From DAHUXD01 sp963736455 (GTDB taxonomy: Bacteria > Acidobacteriota > Thermoanaerobaculia > UBA5066 > Gp7-AA6): 64,000 nt of DNA. A program made the position numbers and the translations under genes. Under the pieces are notes generated by a model. The model saw only the letters and a program-made list of their open reading frames with translations. It made no database searches and had not been told where the DNA came from. The stretch covers positions 1,116,001-1,180,000 of the forward strand of contig CAVTON010000002.1 in assembly GCA_963736455.1 (NCBI GenBank), given 5' to 3'. Positions 1 to 7,648 of the stretch are shown here, piece by piece; positions within the stretch are counted from its first letter, which is position 1, and each line of letters starts with the position of its first letter.

Positions 1-1353
1 GTCGAATTCGACAAGACCGTTCAGGCGCGGCGCCAGGAGATCGCCGCCCTCGAAAAGCGGGTCCAGCAGAAGGAAGAAAACCTCGACCGCAAGCTGATGC
101 AGCAGGAGCGGCGGGAGGAGGAATTCGCCCGGAAGGAAAAGGCCATCGGCGATCAGCAGAAAAAGCTGGAGGACAAAGAGGCGGAGATCCAGACGGTCAT
201 CGACGAGCAGCGCAAGCGGCTCGAGCAGATCTCGGGCCTCACGGCCGTCGACGCCCGCCGGGACCTCGTCAAGTCGGTCGAGAACGAGGCGCGGCTCGAG
301 GCCGCCGGCCTGATCCGGCGCATCGAGGAGGAGGCCAACGAGCAGGCGACGCAGAAGGCGCGCCGGATCATCGGCATGGCGATCCAGCGCCTGGCCTCCG
401 ACACGGTCGTCGAGGCGACGGTCTCGGTCGTGGAGCTCCCCTCCGACGACCTGAAGGGCCGCATCATCGGCCGGGAGGGCCGCAACATCCGCGCCCTCGA
501 GGCCGCGACCGGAGTGGACCTCATCATCGACGACACCCCCGAGGCGATCGTCATCTCCGCCTTCGAGCCGCTGCGCCGCGAGGTCGCCCGCCACGCGCTC
601 GAGAAGCTCATCGTGGACGGACGGATCCATCCGGCCCGCATCGAGGAGATCGTCGAAAAGGTCCGTTCCGAGCTGTGGGAAAAGATCCGCCAGGAGGGCG
701 AGGCGACGGCGCTCGAGTTCGGCATCCCGGATCTCCATCCGGAGCTCGTGAAGATGCTCGGACGGCTGAAGTATCGGACGTCGTACGGCCAGAACGTGCT
801 GCAGCACTCGAAGGAAGTCGGCTGGCTGGCGATGAACATGGCCGCCGAGCTCGGGGCCGACGTCGAGGTCGTGCGCCGGGCGGGTCTGCTCCACGACATC
901 GGCAAGGCCATCGACCGGGAAATGGAGGGAACGCACCTCGAGCTCGGACGGGAGGTCCTGAAGAAGTTCGGCGAGTCGAACGAGGTCATTCACGCGATGG
1001 AATGCCACCACGGCGACTACGAGCCGCGGTCGCTCGAGGCCGTTCTCGTCAACGGCGCCGACGCCCTGTCGGCCGCGCGGCCGGGGGCCCGCCGGGAGAT
1101 CCTCGAGACCTACGTCAAGCGGCTCGAGAAGCTCGAGCACATCGCGGACGGGTTCAAGGGCGTGCAGAAGGCGTTCGCGATCCAGGCAGGGCGCGAGCTC
1201 CGCATCGTGGTCGAGGCCAACAAGGTCACCGACGACGAGGCGCTGTGGCTCTCCCGCGACGTGGCCAAGAAGATCGAGGCCGAGCTGCAGTATCCCGGGC
1301 AGATCAAGGTGACCGTCATCCGGGAGACGCGCGCCGTCGAATATGCGCGCTGA
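1..1353 (+). CDS. rny: Ribonuclease Y, 5' end outside window
   Basis: This is an endoribonuclease that starts mRNA decay and is normally membrane-anchored. The frame is open from base 1, so the start, the membrane helix and the first part of the coiled coil lie outside the window; 450 residues are visible of about 520 usual for the family. Visible parts in order are a charged coiled coil (residues 1 to about 100), a KH RNA-binding domain with the GRIIGREGRNI motif near residue 153, and an HD domain whose LLHDIGK metal motif lies near residue 298. The C-terminal part is complete. The YmdB-type gene follows after 6 bases, an order also known from Bacillus. Identification is secure. Confidence 0.97.
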   Translation, partial: VEFDKTVQARRQEIAALEKRVQQKEENLDRKLMQQERREEEFARKEKAIGDQQKKLEDKEAEIQTVIDEQRKRLEQISGLTAVDARRDLVKSVENEARLEAAGLIRRIEEEANEQATQKARRIIGMAIQRLASDTVVEATVSVVELPSDDLKGRIIGREGRNIRALEAATGVDLIIDDTPEAIVISAFEPLRREVARHALEKLIVDGRIHPARIEEIVEKVRSELWEKIRQEGEATALEFGIPDLHPELVKMLGRLKYRTSYGQNVLQHSKEVGWLAMNMAAELGADVEVVRRAGLLHDIGKAIDREMEGTHLELGREVLKKFGESNEVIHAMECHHGDYEPRSLEAVLVNGADALSAARPGARREILETYVKRLEKLEHIADGFKGVQKAFAIQAGRELRIVVEANKVTDDEALWLSRDVAKKIEAELQYPGQIKVTVIRETRAVEYAR

Positions 1354-1359
1354 CGCCGA

Positions 1360-2142
1360 ATGAACATCCTCTTCATCGGCGACGTCGTCGGGGCGCCCGG
1401 ACGGCGGGCGCTCGTCGAGGCGCTCGAGGGCGTCATCGACCGCCATCGCATCGACTTCACGATCGTCAACGTCGAAAACGCCGCGGGCGGGTTCGGCCTG
1501 ACGGTCGACCTGTTCGACGACCTCTCGAAGATGCCGATCGACGTCTTCACCTCCGGCAATCACATCTGGGACAAGAAGGAGATCTACGACGCGCTGAACG
1601 CGTCGGACCGTCTCCTCCGGCCCGCCAACTACCCGCCGGGAAATCCGGGGCGGGGGTGGACGGTCCAATCGACCGCGGCGGGCGTGCCGGTCGGCGTCCT
1701 GAATCTCCAGGGGCAGGTCTTCATGCCGGCCAACGCCGATTCGCCGTTTCGCGTCGCCGACGAGGAGCTCGCCCGCGCCGGCGAGGTCAAGGTCGTCTTC
1801 GTGGACGTCCATGCGGAGGCGACGTCCGAGAAGGCGGCGCTCGGCTGGTACCTCGACGGACGCGTATCGGCGGTCGTCGGCACGCACACCCACGTTCCGA
1901 CCGCCGACGAGACGATCCGGCCCGGCGGGACGGCCTACCTGTCCGATGCGGGGATGACGGGCGCGTACGAAGGCATCATCGGCTTTTCGAAGGATCGGAT
2001 CATCGAAAAGTTCCTGTCGCAGACCCCGCGATCCTTCGAGACGGCGAAGAAGGACATCCGTCTCTCCGGGGCCGTCGTCGACGTGGACGAGACGACCGGC
2101 AAGGCGCGCCGGATCGAGCGCGTGCAGGTGAGGGTGGACTAG
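1360..2142 (+). CDS. YmdB-family metallophosphoesterase (cyclic nucleotide phosphodiesterase)
   Basis: The 260-residue protein belongs to the TIGR00282/YmdB family, whose Bacillus member hydrolyses 2',3'- and 3',5'-cyclic nucleotides. Metal-binding signatures are all present: FIGDVVG at the N terminus, NVENAAGG, TSGNHIWDKKE, VDVHAEATSEK and VGTHTHVPTADE. The length is normal for the family and the ATG starts directly on the conserved N-terminal strand. It lies 6 bases after rny, so co-transcription is likely. The pairing with RNase Y suggests a role in RNA turnover or signalling, but that is inference from gene order and from the Bacillus homologue. Confidence 0.93.
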   Translation: MNILFIGDVVGAPGRRALVEALEGVIDRHRIDFTIVNVENAAGGFGLTVDLFDDLSKMPIDVFTSGNHIWDKKEIYDALNASDRLLRPANYPPGNPGRGWTVQSTAAGVPVGVLNLQGQVFMPANADSPFRVADEELARAGEVKVVFVDVHAEATSEKAALGWYLDGRVSAVVGTHTHVPTADETIRPGGTAYLSDAGMTGAYEGIIGFSKDRIIEKFLSQTPRSFETAKKDIRLSGAVVDVDETTGKARRIERVQVRVD

Positions 2143-2155
2143 GAATCGCCTCGCG

Positions 2156-2983
2156 ATGTCGCGTCCGACACTCACCGCAATCATCACCACCCTGAACGAG
2201 GAGGTCAACGTCCGCGACTGCCTCGAGAGCGTCGCGTTCGCCGACGAGGTCCTCCTGGTCGACTCGTTCTCGACCGATCGCACCGTGGAGATCGCGCGGG
2301 GATTTCCGACGGTCCGCGTCGTCCAGCGCGAGTATTTCGGCTCTGCCGCCCAGAAGAACTGGGCCATGGACCAGGTCACCACGCCGTGGCTGCTGATCGT
2401 GGATGCGGACGAGCGCATCCCGGAGCGGCTCGCCCGCGAGATCCGGGCCGTCGTCGAGCGCGAACCCCGGGAAAGCCAGTTCTTCGTGCGCCGCGAGAAC
2501 GTCTTCATCGATCGGGTCATCCGTCACTCCGGCTGGTCCACGGACAAGGTCGTGCGCCTGGTCCGCCGGGGTACGGTGCGGTATCCGAACCGGCGCGTGC
2601 ACGCGGATCTCCCGGCCGACGGGCCGACGCCGACCCTGTTGGTGCCGATGATCCATTACACGTGCCGCTCTCTTCCGCAGTACCTCGAGAAGCTCCATCG
2701 CTACGCGGCCTGGGGAGCCGCCGACGCCTTCCGGCAGGGGCGCCGCGCGGGCTTCGTCGAGCTTCTCCTGCGGCCCGTCTGGCGCTTTCTCCGCATGTAC
2801 GTCGTCCAGGGCGGATTTCTCGACGGACGGCACGGGCTCGTCCTCTGTACGCTCCAGGGCTGGGGCGTTTTTCTGAAGTGGGCGCGAGTCTGGGAGTGGA
2901 ACCAGTTGCGCCGCAACGGGTGGACCGTGGAGCTGCCCGCATATGATGAGTCCCCGGAAACCTGGGAAGGCCCCGTTCCGTGA
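2156..2983 (+). CDS. Glycosyltransferase family 2, LPS core type
   Basis: This 275-residue GT-A-fold glycosyltransferase resembles the WaaE/KdtX group that adds a sugar to the LPS inner core. The N terminus TAIITTLNEE and the DSFSTDRTVEIA segment form the nucleotide-sugar site; the DADERIP motif near residue 81 supplies the metal-binding acidic residues. The C-terminal third is basic and aromatic, which suits peripheral association with the inner membrane. No membrane helix is obvious. It starts 13 bases after the phosphodiesterase. An O-antigen ligase lies 1 kb downstream, which supports a cell-surface polysaccharide role. Donor and acceptor cannot be read from sequence. Confidence 0.88.
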   Translation: MSRPTLTAIITTLNEEVNVRDCLESVAFADEVLLVDSFSTDRTVEIARGFPTVRVVQREYFGSAAQKNWAMDQVTTPWLLIVDADERIPERLAREIRAVVEREPRESQFFVRRENVFIDRVIRHSGWSTDKVVRLVRRGTVRYPNRRVHADLPADGPTPTLLVPMIHYTCRSLPQYLEKLHRYAAWGAADAFRQGRRAGFVELLLRPVWRFLRMYVVQGGFLDGRHGLVLCTLQGWGVFLKWARVWEWNQLRRNGWTVELPAYDESPETWEGPVP

Positions 2984-3018
2984 TCGGGATTCTCAAATCG
3001 ATGTGGAGGAAGCCGAAC

Positions 3019-3456
3019 ATGCTGAGCGTGGGAGACCCGGCCCCCGAGTTCGCCGTTTCGGATCACACGGGCCGCACCCGCCGCCTCGGGGATTACCGCG
3101 GCCGGTGGGTCGTCCTGTGGTTCTATCCCAAGGCCGACACGCCCGGTTGAACGGTCGAGGGTTGCGGGTTCCGCGACCTCTACCCCGAATTCCAGAAGAA
3201 GAACGCCGAGATCCTGGGTGTCTCCTTCGACACGGTCGAGGAGAACGCGGCGTTTGCCAAAAAGTTCGCGTATCCCTTTCCGCTTCTCTGCGACGTCCGG
3301 CGCGAGATGGGGGTCGCCTACGGCGCCGCCGACGACGCCAGGGCGGGAAACGCCAGCCGGATCACCTACGTCATCGGGCCGGACGGGCGCATCGCCCAGG
3401 CCCACGCGAAGGTCTCGCCGAAGTCGCACCCGCAGGAGATTCTCGCGTCGATCTGA
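3019..3456 (+). CDS. Selenocysteine peroxiredoxin (Bcp/PrxQ type, in-frame UGA)
   Basis: The reading frame encodes a 145-residue thiol peroxidase of the Bcp/PrxQ type if the UGA at 3148-3150 is read as selenocysteine. The UGA falls at codon 44, exactly at the peroxidatic position: the context is FYPKADTPG-U-TVEGCGFRD, where relatives have Cys. Cys49, five residues on, is the usual PrxQ resolving cysteine. Homology continues unbroken after the UGA (NAEILGVSFDT, FPLLCDVRREMGVAYG, ITYVIGPDG), so the frame is under selection throughout. A SECIS-like hairpin follows the UGA. ATG 3019 is chosen because GGAGG at 3005-3009 sits 9 bases upstream; ATG 3001 and GTG 2980, which overlaps the previous stop, are in-frame alternatives. 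A standard gene caller splits or misses this gene. Confidence 0.88.
3148..3180 (+). promoter_or_regulatory. UGA codon and candidate bacterial SECIS hairpin
   Basis: The UGA is 3148-3150. Bases 3160-3167 (GGTTGCGG) pair with 3171-3178 (CCGCGACC), giving eight base pairs with one U-G wobble; 3159 and 3179 can add a further G-U pair. The loop is GTT at 3168-3170, with G first. The loop begins 18 bases after the UGA. Known bacterial SECIS elements have a short stem and a small loop with a G in its first positions, about 16-37 bases downstream, so distance and shape both fit. Part of the stem is dictated by the conserved CGFRD codons, so the hairpin alone is weaker proof than hairpin plus UGA position. 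Confidence 0.8.
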
Positions 3457-3584
3457 GCGGCGCTCGACGCGCCGGACGAGAGAGGGGAAGTCGCTGGACC
3501 GCCCTCGCCCGAGCGATCGGCGCCAACCAGGACATTCGGCAGAGGCGGGACCGGGGCCGGTATACTCGCGCGGCGGAGGAGAGC

Positions 3585-3839
3585 ATGGCCGTCGATCCGG
3601 AGCTGCTGGCGATTCTGGTGTGCCCCAAGACCAAGGGCCCGCTCGAGCTCGTCGAGCTCAAGGACGCCACCCGAAAGGCCCTCGTCGAAAAGTATCGGGA
3701 GAAGTTCCGCGACGAGGAGCCCGTCGTGACCCAGGGCCTCTATTCCCCGCAGGCGGACCTCGTCTATCCGATCGTTTCGGACATCCCGGTGATGCTGATC
3801 GACGAGGCGCTTCCCGGTTCCGAGGCGGCCGGACGGTAG
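3585..3839 (+). CDS. Trm112 family protein
   Basis: This 84-residue protein is of the Trm112/UPF0434 type, small proteins that in eukaryotes and archaea activate methyltransferases; the bacterial role is unclear. It begins ELLAILVCPKTKGPLEL, typical of the family, and ends with the YPIVSDIPVMLIDEA signature. Only one Cys of the usual zinc-binding set remains, as is common in bacterial members. The ATG follows a GGAGG at about 3576-3580, and a TATACT at 3561-3566 could be a -10 box. It is longer than the usual 60-residue member owing to a charged insert after residue 25. The neighbours do not explain its job. Confidence 0.85.
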   Translation: MAVDPELLAILVCPKTKGPLELVELKDATRKALVEKYREKFRDEEPVVTQGLYSPQADLVYPIVSDIPVMLIDEALPGSEAAGR

Positions 3840-4002
3840 GACGCCGGCGGCGGACGAGAGACTGCAGACGGCAGACGGTTCGGGGCGGCCTCAGACGGCC
3901 GGTTCGTCGGCGGCGTTCGGCCTGCTCTGTCTCTTCGCTTTCCTGACGCCGTTCATCGCGCCCGCATACGTCGCTTCGGGGCTTCTGCTCCTGGCGTGGG
4001 TC

Positions 4003-5064
4003 GTGGAGCTGCGGCGCGCGGGGCGGCGCCCCGGGGGGTTTCGGTCGAAGTTCTTCTTCGCGTTCCTGCTGCTCGCCGCCTTCACGATCCTCTCGGCCGT
4101 CTTCTCGAGCGATCCCGCGGCCAGCTCCCGCCACCTGGGAGGGCTCGGACTCTTTCTTCTCGTGCCCGCGACGATGGATCTCGCCGAGACCCCGCGCCGC
4201 GCCCGAATCCTCGCCCTCTCGCTCACGGCGAGCGCCGTGGTGCTCTCGATCCTCGGCATCTGGCAGTTTCTCCACGGCGGCGACGATCTCCAGAGCCGAA
4301 TCCGGGCGACGCTCTCTCACTACATGACGTTCTCGGGAATCGAGCTGATTGCGGCATGCCTGCTGCTGGGGTTTCTCTTCGAAGGGAAGGGGACGGCGCG
4401 GGCGATTGGCCTGATCGCGATCCTGCCTCTGACGGCGGTGCTCCTGACGTTCACGCGCAACGCGTACGTCGGAATCGTCGCGGCGCTCGTGCTCTATGCC
4501 GGGGTCCGCCGGCCCAGGCTGCTTCCGGCGATCGTGGTCGCTCTCCTGGCGATTTACTTCGCCTCGCCGGCCGGCATCCGCGAGCGCATTCGCTCGACCG
4601 TGGACCTCTCGGACCCGACGAATCGCGACCGGGTGGCGATGGCGCACGCGGGCGCGCGCATGATCCGCGACCGCCCGATCTTCGGTCTCGGGCCGGAGAT
4701 GGTCCAGGCGTACTACCCGCTCTACCGCGACCCGGACGCGCTGCGCTGGAACGTGCCGCACCTCCACGACAACGTGATCCAGATCGCCGCGGCGAACGGG
4801 CTCTTCGCCGCCGCCGCCTACCTCGCGATCGTCGCGATGTTCCTCGCGCGCGCCATCGCCCTCGTGCGGCGGAGCGACGGGCCCGATCGCGCCGTGCTCT
4901 GGGCGGGCGTGCTGCTCGCCGGCACGGCGATCACGATCGCCGGGCTCTTCGAATACAACTTCGGCGACACGGAAGTCGAGATGGCGACGCTGATCGTCCT
5001 CGGCCTCCCGTTCTCGCGGGCCGCGAGCCCGGAGGGGTCGGCCGGCTCGGACGATCCGGGCTAG
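4003..5064 (+). CDS. O-antigen ligase/polymerase family membrane protein
   Basis: This is a multi-pass inner-membrane protein of the Wzy_C/O-antigen ligase family that transfers polymerised glycan to a lipid carrier at the periplasmic face. The LTFTRNAYVG segment and the later PIFGLGPEM...HLHDNVIQIAAANGLFA segment match the family's periplasmic loop and following helix. GTG 4003 is the first standard start (353 residues), but it has no ribosome-binding site and begins after a helix. In the same frame, 3862-4002 encodes a further hydrophobic segment (FGLLCLFAFLTPF) with no stop and only CTG codons as starts, so the true protein probably begins near CTG 3862, or a base change has removed the start. 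Confidence 0.8.
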   Translation: MELRRAGRRPGGFRSKFFFAFLLLAAFTILSAVFSSDPAASSRHLGGLGLFLLVPATMDLAETPRRARILALSLTASAVVLSILGIWQFLHGGDDLQSRIRATLSHYMTFSGIELIAACLLLGFLFEGKGTARAIGLIAILPLTAVLLTFTRNAYVGIVAALVLYAGVRRPRLLPAIVVALLAIYFASPAGIRERIRSTVDLSDPTNRDRVAMAHAGARMIRDRPIFGLGPEMVQAYYPLYRDPDALRWNVPHLHDNVIQIAAANGLFAAAAYLAIVAMFLARAIALVRRSDGPDRAVLWAGVLLAGTAITIAGLFEYNFGDTEVEMATLIVLGLPFSRAASPEGSAGSDDPG

Positions 5065-5067
5065 AAT
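5062..5067 (+). promoter_or_regulatory. Candidate -10 box of xseA, leaderless spacing
   Basis: TAGAAT overlaps the stop codon of the preceding gene and ends 7 bases before the xseA ATG at 5075. At this distance transcription would start at or next to the ATG. No convincing -35 hexamer and no Shine-Dalgarno sequence are seen. Similar boxes at the same spacing precede six other genes in the window. Confidence 0.5.
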
Positions 5068-5074
5068 CCTGCCG

Positions 5075-6478
5075 ATGCTTCTCCGCCCGGTTCCCGTCCC
5101 CGCGCCCCCGCGGCCGTACACGGTCAGCGAGCTCATCGCGGAGGTGGCGCTGGTGCTTCGGACGACGTGGCGGGACGTCTCGGTCGTCGGAGAGATCGCG
5201 CGCTTCGACGAGCGGGGCGGCCACGGCTACTTCGTGCTGAAGGACCGGACCTCTTCTCTTTCCGCCATCATTTTTGCGTCGGATTTCAAGCGCGTGCCCT
5301 TCCGCCTCGAGCCCGGCCTCGAGGTCGTCGTGCGCGGCTCGGTCGACCTGTACGCGCCGCAGGGAAAGTTCCAGGTCAGGGCTTTCGCCGTCGAACCGGT
5401 CGGACGCGGAGCCCTGCAGCTCGCCTTCGAGCAGCTGAAGGCGCGCCTCGAGGCCGAGGGACTCTTCGATCCAGCGCGCAAGCGGGCGATCCCGAAGCTG
5501 CCGCGGCGCATCGCCGTCGTGACGTCGCCGACGGGCGCCGTCGTGCGGGACATCCTGCAGGTGTTGTCCCGCCGCTTCGACACCCTGGCGGTCACGATCT
5601 ACCCGGTCCGCGTCCAGGGGGAGCTCGCGGCCCTCGAGATCGCCGCGGCGATCGCTCACCTCGGGCGGCGCGGCGGATTCGACGTGCTGATCCTCGCCCG
5701 GGGGGGCGGCTCGCCGGAGGACCTGGCTCCGTTCAACGACGAGCGCGTGGCCCGGGCCCTGGCCGCGTCGATGATCCCGTCGATCTGCGGCGTCGGGCAC
5801 GAGACCGACGTGACGATCGCCGACCTGGTGGCCGACCTGCGCGCGCCGACGCCTTCCGCGGCGGCCGAGCTCGTGATCGAACGCAAGGACGAGGTCCTGC
5901 GGCGGCTCGAGAACGCGCGGCGGCAGCTCGTGCGGGGCCTCCGCGGCCGCCTCGCCCTGTCGCGGGCGCACCTCTCGGCGGCCGGCCGCTCCGAGGCGCT
6001 CTCCGGATTCCCGCGGCGCGTGGCCGAGCGACGACAGACCGTATCGCAGAGCCGAGATGCGCTGACCACCCGGCTGCGTCGCCGGCCCGCCGAATACGCC
6101 GCGCGCCTCCGCGCCGCGCTCCGATATCTCGCGGACTTTTCCCGCGTCGCGGAGCTGCCCCGCCGCCGCGACCGGATCGGGAATCTGCGGTCGCTCGCCC
6201 TCGAGAAGATGCGGCGCCGGCTCGAGCGCTGCCGGGCCCGGCTGCGGGAAGACGCGAGCCGCATCGACGCGCTCTCTCCTCTGTCGATCCTCTCCCGCGG
6301 CTATGCCGTGGCCTATCGCGAGGGCTCGGCCGCTCCGCTGACGTCGGCCGCCCAGGTCGCGCTCGGCGAACGGATCCGCGTGCGCCTGCACGAGGGCGAG
6401 GTCAAGGCGGTCGTCCACGAGGGGGGCCGGTTGCCCTCCGCCGGACCGCTCTTCACCGATCGCGAGGAGCCCTCGTGA
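5075..6478 (+). CDS. xseA: Exodeoxyribonuclease VII large subunit
   Basis: Exonuclease VII degrades single-stranded DNA into oligonucleotides and consists of one large and several small subunits. The 467-residue protein starts with the OB-fold domain (YTVSELIAEVALVLRTTW, then GHGYFVLKD, to about residue 105), followed by the conserved catalytic region (PRRIAVVTSPTGAVVRDI; ILARGGGSPEDLAPFNDE; SICGVGHETDVTIADLVAD; RAPTPSAAAEL) and a long helical C-terminal part. The SPLSILSRGYAVAYR segment near the end is also typical. The length is normal. Its stop overlaps the GTG of xseB by 4 bases, the usual gene order. Confidence 0.97.
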   Translation: MLLRPVPVPAPPRPYTVSELIAEVALVLRTTWRDVSVVGEIARFDERGGHGYFVLKDRTSSLSAIIFASDFKRVPFRLEPGLEVVVRGSVDLYAPQGKFQVRAFAVEPVGRGALQLAFEQLKARLEAEGLFDPARKRAIPKLPRRIAVVTSPTGAVVRDILQVLSRRFDTLAVTIYPVRVQGELAALEIAAAIAHLGRRGGFDVLILARGGGSPEDLAPFNDERVARALAASMIPSICGVGHETDVTIADLVADLRAPTPSAAAELVIERKDEVLRRLENARRQLVRGLRGRLALSRAHLSAAGRSEALSGFPRRVAERRQTVSQSRDALTTRLRRRPAEYAARLRAALRYLADFSRVAELPRRRDRIGNLRSLALEKMRRRLERCRARLREDASRIDALSPLSILSRGYAVAYREGSAAPLTSAAQVALGERIRVRLHEGEVKAVVHEGGRLPSAGPLFTDREEPS

Positions 6479-6747
6479 CCGGGCGCGCGCGCAAGGAGCG
6501 GACGTTCGAGGAGGCGATGGCCCGCCTCGATGCGATCGTCGCGGAGCTCGAGGGCGAGGAGCGGGGCCTCGAAGAGCAGTTCGCGCTCTTCCAGGAGGGG
6601 ATGGAGCTCGCCCGATTCTGCGACCGCAAGCTCGGCGACGTCGAGAAGTCCGTCGAGATCGTGCTGAAGGAGGCGGCCGGCGAGTGGAAGACCGCGCCGT
6701 TCGACCCGGGACGCACGGCTCAGGACGAGGATGACGACCGGGACTGA
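6475..6747 (+). CDS. xseB: Exodeoxyribonuclease VII small subunit
   Basis: This 90-residue helical subunit binds the coiled-coil region of XseA and is needed for activity. The core reads FEEAMARLDAIVAELEG, then GLEEQFALFQEGMELARFCDRKL, which is the family consensus. The C terminus is an acidic tail (AQDEDDDRD). The GTG start at 6475 shares GTGA with the stop of xseA. The stop lies 17 bases inside ispA, so xseA, xseB and ispA are probably translated from one message, the same order as xseB-ispA in E. coli. Confidence 0.95.
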   Translation: MTGRARKERTFEEAMARLDAIVAELEGEERGLEEQFALFQEGMELARFCDRKLGDVEKSVEIVLKEAAGEWKTAPFDPGRTAQDEDDDRD

Positions 6748-7648
6748 GGCCGCGGCCCGAGGCATCGCCGAGTACCTCGCGACGCAGCGCGCGGCCGTGG
6801 ACCGTGCGCTCGACCGGCTGCTTCCGGGCGGGGAGGTCTGGCCCGAGAACCTCCACCGCGCCATCCGCCACTCCGTCTTCGCCGGCGGCAAGCGGCTTCG
6901 TCCGATCCTGTGTCTCGCCTCGGCGGAGGTGCTCGGCGCCTCCGCCGAGGACGTGCTCGAGCCGGCGTGCGGCCTCGAGATGATCCATACGTACTCCCTG
7001 ATCCACGACGATCTGCCGGCCCTCGACAACGACGACCTGCGGCGGGGAGTCCCGACCTGCCACGTCGTCTTCGGCGAGGCGACGGCGATTCTCGCCGGCG
7101 ACGCGCTGCTCACGCACGGGCTCGGTGTCTTCGCGAGCCATCCCAGGGGCGATCGGTTCGCGGCCGCGAAGGTGCGGGTGCTCGAGACGGTCGTCCGCGC
7201 GATCGGCACGCAGGGGATGATCGGCGGGCAGATGGCCGACATCGAGGCCGAGCAGGAAACGGCTCCGACGGCCGAGCTGCTCGAGCGCATCCACGAAAAC
7301 AAGACCGGGCGGCTCATGCGCGCTTCCCTCGCGGCCGGCGCGATCCTCGCCGGCGCGGACGAAGGCGCGCTCGAGCGGATCGACCACTACGGCCGCCGGA
7401 TCGGCCTCGCGTTCCAGATCAAGGACGACCTGCTCGACGTCGAGTCCGATGCCGCGACCCTCGGCAAGGCTTCGAACAAGGACGCGGCGGCCGGAAAGGC
7501 GACGTTCCCCGTCGTGTGGGGCGTCGAGCGCTCGCGGACGCTCCTCGACGAGAACATCGCCGAGGCGGTCGCGGCGGCCGAGGCGCTGCCTCGCCGCGGA
7601 GGAGTCCTGCCCGGCCTCGCGCGCTTCATCGGCGCGCGCAAGTCGTGA
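6731..7648 (+). CDS. ispA: Polyprenyl (farnesyl/geranylgeranyl) diphosphate synthase
   Basis: This enzyme condenses isopentenyl diphosphate with allylic diphosphates to make C15 or C20 isoprenoid precursors. The 305-residue protein has GGKRLRP near residue 56, the first aspartate-rich motif HDDLPALDNDDLRRG near residue 95, the GDALLTHG segment, and the second motif QIKDDLLDV near residue 232. Length and the four residues between the first Asp pair and the next Asp fit the bacterial FPP synthase group. Product length cannot be fixed from sequence alone. It overlaps xseB and shares GTGA with the following dehydrogenase. In many genomes dxs follows here; it does not in this window. Confidence 0.94.
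   Translation: MTTGTEAAARGIAEYLATQRAAVDRALDRLLPGGEVWPENLHRAIRHSVFAGGKRLRPILCLASAEVLGASAEDVLEPACGLEMIHTYSLIHDDLPALDNDDLRRGVPTCHVVFGEATAILAGDALLTHGLGVFASHPRGDRFAAAKVRVLETVVRAIGTQGMIGGQMADIEAEQETAPTAELLERIHENKTGRLMRASLAAGAILAGADEGALERIDHYGRRIGLAFQIKDDLLDVESDAATLGKASNKDAAAGKATFPVVWGVERSRTLLDENIAEAVAAAEALPRRGGVLPGLARFIGARKS

Noticed and set aside
3148..3150. UGA read as a nonsense mutation making a pseudogene
   Set aside because: Downstream codons remain conserved for 101 residues, the UGA falls on the one residue where Sec is functional, and a well-placed hairpin follows.
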